The notes beneath the pieces were generated by a model. The model worked only from the letters and a program-made list of their open reading frames with translations. It ran no database searches and had not been told where the DNA came from. This document shows, one piece after another, positions 47,480 to 57,594 of a stretch of 64,000 bases of DNA. The stretch is from contig SMMW01000577.1 in assembly GCA_004794655.1 (NCBI GenBank), forward strand, positions 248,001 through 312,000, in the 5' to 3' direction. The translations under genes were made by a program, and so were the position numbers. Source of the stretch: Marisa cornuarietis. Lineage: Eukaryota; Mollusca; Gastropoda; Architaenioglossa; Ampullariidae. Every line of letters starts with the position of its first letter. The stretch's first letter is position 1.

Positions 47480-48348
47480 CGACGAAGATAACGAGCAGGT
47501 CAATTAAAAAGAAACTGTAAATTAATGAAAGTATCCAAACATTATTATGCGAAGGCGATGTTTCACGCGTGTGACTGTATACGAAAATAATACAGGACCA
47601 AATTTTATATAGAATAAAATAAATATAAGTATATATAAGTAATAATTTGAAATATCAAACAAACAAAAAGGCACACAATCAGCTAGACACAACGATAACA
47701 TTTTTACCCTCAAGTGTGTATCAAAAGAATCAATCCAATCACTCCAGTTTTTAGCAACAAAATATTATCGGCGAGGCACCTAACGGTATCAATAAACTGT
47801 GTCGAGGTCAGCCGAGCCCAACCTTCCCCCCCCCTACACCTTTGCGCTGTTTACAGCAAGTCAAGCGAAACTTCTTGTGTGAATTGTCATTTATGCCCTG
47901 GATCTGTCAGGAAACCGGGCCGTCCCCAAGCCTTATGTTAATTTTTTTCTTCTTTTTCGAGCTCATACTTGTGACATCAACGAGTCACTCACAAGGTCGT
48001 TAATAATCATCTGAAAACTAATCCCCCTACCACCACCTCCTAACAGTCCCTTCACTTGAACCGTGTCTTTTTTCCAGATCAGCTGCCATTTACGGCAGGT
48101 ATTGAGTCACACTTTCCCCCCCGGTTATAATCCAAGAACAGACCGCAGGTGTGAAGAGGTACCAGCCGTGACGACACACTTCAAACCAGCGGGACGTCGT
48201 TAGAGCGAAGGGCGAAACAAACGAGCAAAATACGTGCATTTATTTTTTTTTAATTAAAAACAAATAATTATATAAAATAAAGGAAAATAAATGCAATAAC
48301 AATTTTCAAAATTGGATTGAAATTAACACACACGCATGAGCACAAGCA

Positions 48349-48380
<32 letters not shown>
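47480..48380. repeat. Spacer block shared with 31030-32010
   Basis: Nearly identical to the unit 1 block and a diverged relative of 33940-34575. It holds the landmarks listed there plus a short (CA)n tract at its end. No supported gene. Confidence 0.6.
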
Positions 48381-48383
<3 letters not shown>

Positions 48384-48740
48384 CTTATTTTCGTCTGTTA
48401 TAAATGCTTTACTATATCTTCAAAAAGAGGGTGAGAGAATGAGACATGCAAACTACTGCGGAAACCTTTTATGTATGTGTAAGAAAAAACCCCGCTGTCT
48501 CGTAGGTTTTGCTAAGTCTTTGTACATTTTAAAAAGTCCAGCTGATGTCGTGCATGTCCTGTTACTTACACCACCATCTCTTATTGACCTGAATATGGTC
48601 TCCTGATATCTCACGATGCGCAAACAGACATCTGGTGCTGACATAGGAGATTGATGGTGGAGACAAATGCTCAGGATAAATATTACTTCACTTTTTCACC
48701 TTCAGTGTCAGGTCATTTTTCCGTTGCCACTTACTCGTCA

Positions 48741-48746
48741 TTTATT
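48741..48746 (-). promoter_or_regulatory. Polyadenylation signal of gene D
   Basis: AATAAA on the minus strand, 46 bp after the stop codon. Confidence 0.65.
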
Positions 48747-48791
48747 TCTTCTTACTTTTTATGATCCAGACTAGCGATTTCATCACCTGTT

Positions 48792-51700
48792 TCAACGAGG
48801 AAAGGTTTCATTCTTTCTCAGCGCATGCTTCACAATGTCTAAGTTGCGATAGAAATATACGTCAAGATCCAGGTCTCCCGTATTTTCTTCCCGCAGGATT
48901 CGCGAGAAGTACCACTGCTCCAAGCAGTCGAATGCCGATGGCTGAAAGTTGTAGGAGAACTTGTTGGCGAACATGAAAACGCTGCCAACCATATTGTGGA
49001 CGTCACCGACGCCGAGGTTGCACACGTCCCGAACCCACTGACCATCACATTTCTGGTCCGGCGATCTCCAAACCTTATAGCGGTTAACACTCTTCCGTTT
49101 TAGGGAGTCAAGCTCTCCTGTATGGAAAAAACATGAAGTAAAGCAAGTCCAGACACAGAAAATGTGGTCACATGTGCTACAGGGGCATGTACTTCCAGTA
49201 TTTATTCTAAATACTATGCCAAGAAGATACGTTGCATCCAGATAAGATTCATTTTCAACACTTCGAGAAATGGTAGCTGGACGTGTGACATTAACATGTC
49301 AGTCAGTCAAAGAAAATATTCATGCTCATGCGTGAACACTTTCTACTCAGACGACAGTAAAACGCCGTTTAGTGAGGCTGAGTAGCCTTTACTGTGCAAC
49401 GTAGATTGTATAAGCTGGTATTTTAGTTTTATAACAGATTTTAAAAGGTAATTCAAACTTATTACATTCGTTACACAAAAAACTATTATATATCCATACA
49501 AATTGATTTATTATGAAATGAGCAACCTGTGTATGCTCCCGGAACTCCTAGCTGATGCTGGTTATTCAAGGTCGTGAAGAAGGACTCGTCTGGTATGTCT
49601 GTTTTCTTAATCCATTCCAGCAAATCGCGTGCGTAGGTGGAGTGAAGAGAGTAGTCCACAAACTCTCTTGAAGCAGCTATGTGGACCGGACCTTTGGCAA
49701 CTGTGATGTTGTGTGGAGGTGGTCCTGCCTTGTCCCAGCGGTCTGCATTATTCCTGCAGGGGAGTCACCATGACGCGTTTGGCAAACTTTTTTTCCATAA
49801 AAATTATATCATACGATTGATTGATGCGGTTTATTATTTCGGTCGTTAAAGAAGCATCAAAGCTTACGGTACGTATGTGCCATATATATCGTTGGCTCCG
49901 CGATACGCTTGAAGGATGGCGACCAGCTCTTTGTTTGTCTTCAGTGGAAACTCTTGTCCTGTCAGGTTGATGAAATAACGCCAGCTCTTGGACTTTCGCA
50001 GCAGCACCTCCATGCAAATGAGCTCCGGTTCAAGGACAGTAAAGGTGCCCCAGCGAACGTTGACTTGCCGAGGGGCTTGGAACACATTAGGCAGGCAGAT
50101 TACCAGAGCTCGGATCTTGGGAGAAACACACGAGAATTTTTTTCTTGAAAATAAAGTTTTGCTAGTTTCAAGTTGATTATTTTAGTGTCACATTAGCCGC
50201 AATGATGACTCATACTCATTGTAATGGATTAAATAAAAGTAATTTTATGTTTATAAGTATGAAAAATATTTCAGCATATTTAACATCTTTTACATTTAAG
50301 TAAAAGTCCTTTAAACTATCGAATTCTACTTCCATTTTTCTTACATGGAAGTGTCCAAAGAGGTTCTGTTCTAGTCGGAAAATTTATGGGTACTTTTTGT
50401 ATGAACAGAGATACAGGCATGTGAACTGACATACGGTTTCAAGAATACTGTGCTAGGTCGAGTTGGAATTGCATACTTACACAGTGGGTGATGTAATAAC
50501 TGGAGAGGCATCCCATTACTATCCCCCACCATCAAAAGTTTAGCCGTATAATCCTACAGCGCATTATAACAACAGTAGACTCCATACTACGACAAGAACA
50601 AGCCGGCTTCCGGAAAAGACGATCATGCATCGACCATATCTTTGTGGTGCGACAGATCCTGGAACAATCGCAAGAGTGGAACAGTCCCCTGTATATGGGC
50701 TTTATTGACTTTGAGAAGGAATTTGACAGCCTACGTCGTGCCTCTCTGTGGAAGATTCTACGTCACTATGGCATCCCAAGGAAACTGGTTAACATCATAA
50801 AGTCCTTATACGAACATTTTGAATGCCAGGTCATCCACAATAACCAGATGACTGAACCCTTTAGAGTGGACAAAGGCGTCAAGCAGGGGTGAATCCTGAC
50901 ACCAATACTGTTCACACTGGCCATTGATTGGCTCATGCGGAATATCATTCAGGGAAGTCGACAGAGCCTACAGTAGACTCAAACACAATACTGGAGGATC
51001 TTGACTATGCCGAAGACCTAGGACTGCTATGCCATAGGCACCAAAACCTTCAAGATAAGACCAAAAACCTCAGTAAGACTTCCAGCATGATAGGACTCAG
51101 AGTCAACACTTGAAAAACACAAGCCCTAAGGAACAACATACTAAACAATAACCCTATCACAATCAGCGGGAGTCCACTAGTGGACGTAGAAGAATTTGTG
51201 TACCTATGCAGCAAGGTGACAGCAGATGATGACTGTGAGCAAGAGTTCAACACCAGGATCAGCAACGCCAACCAAGCTTTTGCAATGCTTAAGACCATCT
51301 GGAGATCCACTGGCCTCAGCAGCCATACAAAGATCAGGATCTTCAAGGGCAACGTCCTCCATGTCCTCCTATATGGGTCAGAGTGCTGGAAGACCACAGC
51401 CTCCATCAAGAAAAAGCTAGAAGTGTTTCAGACTAAGTGTCTGCGGCGCATTAAAAAGATCTTCTAGCCCAACACCATCTCAAATGAAGAACTGCGCGAG
51501 AGGGTGGGGATGTGCACCCTGGCAGAAGTGATCCAACTGCGGCGCTGGCGATGGTTAGGTCACGTGTGCCGCATGCCTCCAGACTCAATCCCCAGAACAG
51601 CCCTGCGATGGACACCACAGGGAATGAGAAACAGAAGGAGGCCCAAAGAGACGTGGAGACGATCCATCGAAAAAGACCTCAAGAACAGAGGCCTATCACT

Positions 51701-53480
51701 CGAGACAGCCCCCAGAACAACAGCAGACAGAATCAGATGGAGGTCCCTTGCTGTCGCCTCAGGTGCCAGACGGCACAAGGAGGACAGATGAGAGTGGGTG
51801 ACGAAATGTTATGCTGGCAACCTGACGTGCGACAAGAAAGACGAAATGACTGAGTTACCTGGCGTTTGAACTCAGCGCTGGCCTTGGCGTCTGTGTGCAG
51901 ACAGTAGAGGTTGTGAGGTCGGTACACAGCCCGCAGCAGTCGCTCCACCTGCTCCACGTCCTTGTAGACCAGGACACTGAAGGCCAAGGGAAACGCCTTC
52001 TCCTCCTCACTCACCTGCTCGATGTACCTGATGCATGAAAAGATCTCTAATCCTTTTTGTGTGCTTTCGTTTTTTGCAGTTTAGCTAATACTTTATTTTC
52101 TCAATAACGTAATCGACTAGAATAACTTCAGGCTCTGAAAACACATTTCTTCTACTTCTCAGTATACATTACTAAGGGTTTTAATGTCATACAAGTGAAG
52201 TAGACTGAACCAATTGGTACATTTTAACCCTGCTATGGACTTCTACAAGAAAAAGTAGGTCTTGGAAGAGAATCTTATTATCATGTTATATTTATTGTCA
52301 TACAGCCTACCCAGTCAATTGCCGGTAGTTAGGGCAATCATTCGTTATGTTGTAGTAGAAGCCTGTTGGTCGTATTGCAGGCACTGACCACAGAGTTTTA
52401 GCACGTGATATCTCGGACCCGTCTCCTTGCCAAACCTTGGTGCAGTTAACTCCACTTGGGAGAAGAGGCATGTATAGGGGTGGAAAGCTAGCTGTGGTAG
52501 TTAACAATAATAATAGTAGTGAATCATCATCATCATGGAGTTTGTATAGCGAGTCTGATCAAGCTCTCTAAGCTTTCTATAACTAGAATAAACATAATAG
52601 AGACATGAAAGTTCATGGGGAAAGGTTGTTTTAAAATTTAATACACTGACTGACTGACTGACTGACTGACTGACTGACTGACTGACTGACTGACTGACTG
52701 ACTGACTGACTGACTGACTGACTGACTGACTGACTGACTGACTCTTAATCATAGACAGACCTGTACCTGCAATGAATATTTCCGGAACAAGAACGTCTGT
52801 AATGCCTATTTGAAATTAACTAATTGCTCGGAACTGAGAATGGTTTTAGGAATGACAGAGAGCTTAACAAAAATCTGCATGAAAGTCGTCTTTCATTTTA
52901 TGATCATTCCAATAAAACTTGCATGAAAAATATTTTGAATTTATTGGTCAGTCTAAAAGGTGAAAAACAAAACTAAAGCGAATGAAGTTGGCTAGAGTGT
53001 AAAATTGGTCAATAGTCAGTTTCCACTGTTGTCATGAGAATAGAGAAGAAAGCAAACAAAAAATGGCAGAGGAAGTGAATAAAGACATGAAGATTCATTG
53101 CTGAAACACGACACACAAACAAAATAAATGAGAACTCGTCCTCTTAGCCTGTTTGTAGTATTCTTTGATAACTGGAAAGATAGATGAAAGTAGCGATAAC
53201 AGTAGTTTGGTCCGCAGTGTGTGGCGTTCATTAACTTTCAAACCACAGCAATTAATATGTACTTGTCGGAACAAACAGCCTTCTTAAGTGTTACCTCAAA
53301 ATCTGGTTATGGTTCGAAACTAACGACAGACGTATTTTCTGTAAGGCAGCTATCTGAAAGATTTCCAAAGCTGGAAGATACAATACCAAGCTACATACCC
53401 TGTATCCAGTAGATGTATACCAGTGTGACGAGAAAACAGACGAACACCAAACACATGAACACGGCAGTCATTCGCTCCAT
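48792..53480 (-). CDS. GCNT: Gene D: GT14 core-2-type beta-1,6-N-acetylglucosaminyltransferase
   Basis: Exons 53480-53399, 52491-52311, 52027-51859, 50115-49868, 49753-49527, 49117-48792 join in frame to 410 residues. The start is ATG at 53480 (MERMTAVF); a second in-frame ATG three codons on is an alternative. The anchor is VFMCLVFVCFLVTLVYIYW. Exon 2 has SGVNCTKVWQGD and NDCPNYR, exon 3 PLAFSVLVYKD, exon 4 INLTGQEFPLKTN, exon 5 RWDKAGPPPHNIT and PDES with the catalytic Glu, exon 6 WVRDVCNLGVGD, MFANKF and DCLEQWYFSR. The C-terminal tail HALRKNETFPR is longer than in B and C and adds an N-glycosylation sequon (NET). Intron 3 is enlarged by a LINE insertion in the antisense direction. Same predicted Golgi O-glycan branching role. 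Confidence 0.9.
50498..51792 (+). mobile_element. 5'-truncated RTE-like LINE in gene D
   Basis: Plus strand, antisense to gene D, between exons 4 and 3. It carries the reverse transcriptase from WRGIPLLS through QEQAGFRKRRSCIDHIF, GFIDFEKEFDSLRR (catalytic region), KQG and LDYAEDLGLL (the YADD box changed to YAED), then the C-terminal part FVYLCSKVTADDDCEQEF, LLYGSECWKT, RRWRWLGHVCRMP and WRRSIEKDL. One stop replaces the Cys after GVKQG and other frame breaks exist, so it is inactive. Flanks AGTGGGTGATGTAAT (50483-50497) and AGTGGGTGACGAAAT (51793-51807) look like its target-site duplication with two changes. Confidence 0.8.
52645..52743. repeat. (ACTG)n tetranucleotide microsatellite
   Basis: About 24-25 perfect ACTG units in gene D intron 1, about 150 bp upstream of exon 2. 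Genes B and C have AAT/AAG-type repeats at the comparable place instead. Confidence 0.95.
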
Positions 53481-54115
53481 ACTGCCTTGGGTGATGAAGT
53501 CATTGTGACAAATGTTCGCGAATCAATAAAACACTATGGCAACCAGAAACTTTTGAAAAATCATGATTTTTTTTGTTGACTCTCTTAGCGATATTTTGGC
53601 TGTAAATCCCTTTATCGGTCATGATATCTAAAAGAACGAATATTCGCAGACAGGAGAAAATTGTGCTGTGGTCACTGGTATGAGCATACTATCTGCACTG
53701 GCCCACATTCGTTATCAGTAAATGGGGAGAAGAAGTTAAACACAGAATTAGAGCAAAAATCAATGACCTTCTATCATCCTCATAAAATGGGTCGATCAGT
53801 GTCACGACCTTGCAAGTGATAAAATCCCTGTCGTTTTTCAATTTGTGATCAATGTCCTTACTCATTTCAAATGCGTTTATCATGTATGAAAGTAAACATT
53901 AATGCTCCTTACAATGTTAAGAACCAATTATAATTAATGGTAGTGTGACCTCCACAGTTCTTCTCTGAGGGAATTAGCTAATGTAGGTCGCCAGTGGTTT
54001 TATTTATTTTATAAAGTCAATGCAGTTACATTTCAGTCAACCTGCTCTTCTGCTAGGAGTTGCTGTATTACTTAATAGCGCGACTTTGTTTGGGTGGATG
54101 ATTAGGTTTATTGTT
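53481..54115. other. 5' flank of gene D
   Basis: Distant counterpart of the gene B/C 5' flanks; for example the AATCAATAAAACACTATGGC segment near 53520 lines up with 26870-26895. No ORF worth reporting. Confidence 0.45.
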
Positions 54116-54118
54116 CTG

Positions 54119-54378
54119 GGGCCAGTTGCACAACACGTTTCTAAACCTTAAAACTGTTCTAAAGAAGCAAAATCTCTTCTCTGCCATTTAGATGCATTGC
54201 ACAAGAACATGCAAAAAATTGTACTGACAGGACGGAAAGTCAGACTTAACTTTATCTTACTTAAAGCAGTTTTAGTTGTAAAAAATCTAAAATTGTGGTG
54301 TGCACTTTAAACTAATTATCTAAAAAGAGTTAAGGCCTAAAAGTGTTTAAAATTAGAAATGTGTTGTGCAACTGGCCC
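54119..54378. mobile_element. Harbinger-related MITE, copy 2
   Basis: 260 bp with inverted ends perfect for at least 18 bp (GGGCCAGTTGCACAACAC on the left, its complement on the right) and flanked on both sides by CTG (54116-54118, 54379-54381). No coding capacity. It is a sister of 42624-42887. Confidence 0.85.
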
Positions 54379-55884
54379 CTGTAGTTCTAGCGCTGTTTTC
54401 TGTTTCCTTTTTGCAAGGGGAATAACTAATACTACGTCCATTCTTTGGGTCAGTCTTTGTGTTCCCAGACTCTGGCACAGAGCAGTGAGGGCCTTTGTTG
54501 TTTCATTCTTACCTTGCTTACAGCAGTTCACCTGGGACCTTGTCTACGCCAGCAATACTATTGTACATGCATAAATACCTTTAAAATTCTTCATTCATTC
54601 AATGATTAAATTATAGAAATAAAATAACAACATCAGTTCGACGTTCCTGGAACATACACAGGTCAGTCTGAAATGGCACCAGAAAATGTTCCTTTTCCAT
54701 GCGAACATATTGCTGGTACTCCCTCTTTCTAGACCCCCTCTCCACAGAAGATTCCATTCTTTCTAATGTAAGTCAAAAGATTTTCTTTCGCTTTGCTTCT
54801 GACATTATTCCCATTTCAAATTTCATATTTAGTTTTCTTCTCTAATTAAATGCCCTAATTAATGGTTACACTAGAATTTACTGTCCTTTGTGTATTACCA
54901 ATGAATATTATTTTACTCGTACATGCTTAGCAAATCTATAATTCAATCGTCCCATAGTGTATTATTGCTTCATTTACATATAATATTTTGGTAAATAATC
55001 AAAAGATCTTGAAAATATCTTGGACGTCATCAGTGTCTTCTAACATCAGCGATATTTGGCTGAACACCTATTTCTTCCTCACTTTATTGGGTTACTTTAA
55101 GGAGGAGCTAGTTCTTTCATGGCAAAACATATTATGTTTCCTATGTCATGCAATTTTAGTAAAAGTTTATGTGTTAAGAGGTCTTTAATTTATGATTTTG
55201 AAAAGTTTTCCTCGATCGGTTCCAACAGTCCTTGTCTACCCTGTTTTGAGATTCAGTCACGCAACCTACTTTAAATGTCCTAAGGTCCCTGTCATATGCC
55301 TGACATACTGTTTCCGTTTCACTTTTATTTCGTTTGAGTATAGAATCTATGTACTATCTGTCCATAATAAGAAAATTGTCCTTTTTTAATAATTGTACCG
55401 AAGACAATAACTGATCTCATAATATTTTCTGTAATAAAGACAGTTTGAATAAGCAATCTTTTGTATGATCTGTCCAAATTAATAGGCAAAAGAACTGTGA
55501 ACACTAAACTAGTAGTTTCTTATTTATAACACGTTTGGGGCTTTTCTCGGATCTCAGTTACGCTACAGTGAAGCAGAGTTTAGGAATGTGATAGTCATTG
55601 TCTGCCTACCTACCCGGCCATGTTCCGGTACCCTAGGCGGTCTCTGATAATCGTCACGTAGAATGTACGCAAACACAGCGAGAAGAGGGGTTGAACTGTC
55701 TTCACCAGCGCCATCTAGCCATCATCGCCGTGCCAGATTTTTGGCGAAGTATTCCACTCCGCAAACCGTGCTTATACAGCGGGTGGACATTCTGAGCTAT
55801 ACACACTACCTGTCTGTAACATTCCTCAGTAGTAGCAGCCAAAACAGGGCTCTTGACGCTACCGCATAAGTACACACACGAACA

Positions 55885-55887
55885 CAA

Positions 55888-55918
<31 letters not shown>

Positions 55919-55927
55919 CACACACAC
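55885..55927. repeat. (CA)n microsatellite
   Basis: About 20 CA units with one CG interruption. Confidence 0.9.
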
Positions 55928-56052
55928 ATTGCTTAGTTGTATGCTGTCATTGATCACATTCTGAGTTTGACAAGTGCACAGCTGAGTTTGACCAGTCCGG
56001 AGAAAAACGCAGATAGTTAACTGTTGCGCAAATAGAAAAGACGCGCGTGCGT

Positions 56053-56055
<3 letters not shown>

Positions 56056-56104
<49 letters not shown>
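56056..56104. repeat. (GT)n microsatellite
   Basis: About 24 GT units followed by four GTGTT pentamers. Confidence 0.9.
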
Positions 56105-56105
<1 letters not shown>

Positions 56106-57063
56106 GTGTTGTGTTGTGTTGTGTTATGAAAGAGTAAACAAAAGGTTCATGGTTTGCGTAAAATCTTTATTACCCTTTACCCACCAGTTGGTGACAAAAA
56201 TGATTTTTTTGGCTGTTGTTTTCAACTTTCAAAATATTTACACATGATGGATTTCCTCCTTTCCTGGTAGTAACCCAAGCGATTGTGTTAAATGTCAGAT
56301 TTAAGCGATGCCATCTGGAACAGCCTCAATTCTGACATAAGAAAACCATCTTAGCCACCTGCGGGATCACAGCCCATTGCACTTCAGGCGACACAAGTAG
56401 GAAAAGGTTAAGGTGTGGTACAAAAATCACTGACCCTTACCTAGCCCGTCATGCAATCTCTGATAATCCCTGACCACTGGCCCTTGACGATCTCGTTTGT
56501 GGCACGTGGAGTTTTGACCTCTGACCAGTGCCCTGTTTTGTTTGTGATTCGAGGAACACTGACCCTTGGGCAGCGTATCGCCGTTTTGTTTGTAGGATGA
56601 TGATCGCTAACCTAACCTCTGACTAGTGGCCATTTTGTTCACGGCGTCTAGTGATGCCACTCGATACTATCGTTGGCTGCTGCTGACAGCGCAAGGCACC
56701 CTTCCTACATGACTTCTTTTATGTTGCCAGTTTTTTTTCCATCTGATTCGTAAAGAAAAATCGTGGACCGTATCGACAGTCAGATTGAAGTGATAGAATT
56801 TCTCTTATCAGATTTGATAAAAAGGAGTAATTTTTAAAGAAAAATATTCTAAGAACCAATAACATTAAAAACCTTTACTGTTTACGAACTTTACTAAAAG
56901 ACTGCTAGATAGTTTTAAATCTACTTTATGACAGTGTGGGATAAAGCAGGATCAGTAAACAGTGTCATGCGGTCAGATCGAAGATTTACTTTCGGTTCAA
57001 AGTCATAATTTTATAAAATGACTGAGTATTAAGTTGACGATGAACTCTGATTATTGAGAAGAG

Positions 57064-57212
57064 CAATGTATCATCCAACGCCAACATTGTTAAATAACAA
57101 CAACAGAACGAGAACAGCAAAACATCATCCAATACCAACATTGTTCAACAACGACAACAAAAATGGGAAGAGCAGCATCTCACTCAAAGGCAACATTGTT
57201 AAACAACAGACT
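57064..57212. repeat. Degenerate tandem repeat, about 58-60 bp unit, 2.5 copies
   Basis: The core CAACATTGTT plus AAC-rich sequence recurs three times at even spacing, preceded each time by a variant of GCA..ATC..CCAA. Confidence 0.6.
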
Positions 57213-57594
57213 AATAAATAAAGAGATGAAGCTAGAGCGCTTATGAGTAAGAGTAAGAGTAGTGTAATGCTGCGTGGAAAGAAGAGTTTTTAATAACGAA
57301 ATAACATCTTTAAATATACATTTTTATATAGCCTTGCAATGCACTTGGATGCGAATCAGATATTCTGTATCACATATTTATTTATATGTTTTCAAGTCAA
57401 CCATTGTTTCGCCTACCTACAGCGTCATGGAAACGACATAAAAACTTGTTTAAACGTTTCGATCTATTGCTTCCTCTGCTGTAGAAATGGCTGAGAAATG
57501 AGTCAAACGGATTCGTCTTTCTGATATGTTTTTTTTTCAAAAGGCATAACAATTAAAACAGTTCTGCTTTTTTATCATGAACACAATCATTTGT

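Larger units (their letters stand above)
34590..48765. repeat. Segmental duplication, unit 2 (contains gene C)
   Basis: Matches unit 1 (about 17705-32340) in the same order and orientation, with identity that looks well above 90% in gene and spacer. It lacks the Harbinger-like insert, keeps more of the CR1 element, and has an extra block (41510-43390) with a MITE. The right end stops just 3' of gene D. Confidence 0.8.
54382..57594. other. Spacer between gene D and gene E
   Basis: No recognised gene. It contains (CA)n at 55885-55927, (GT)n at 56056-56104 and a degenerate 58-60 bp repeat at 57064-57212. Small ORFs at 54359-54574, 54988-55188 and 55663-55869 have no recognisable features. Confidence 0.5.

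Noticed and set aside
52645..52743. Regular short repeat as a possible CRISPR-like array
   Set aside because: A pure 4-bp microsatellite without spacers, in an animal intron.
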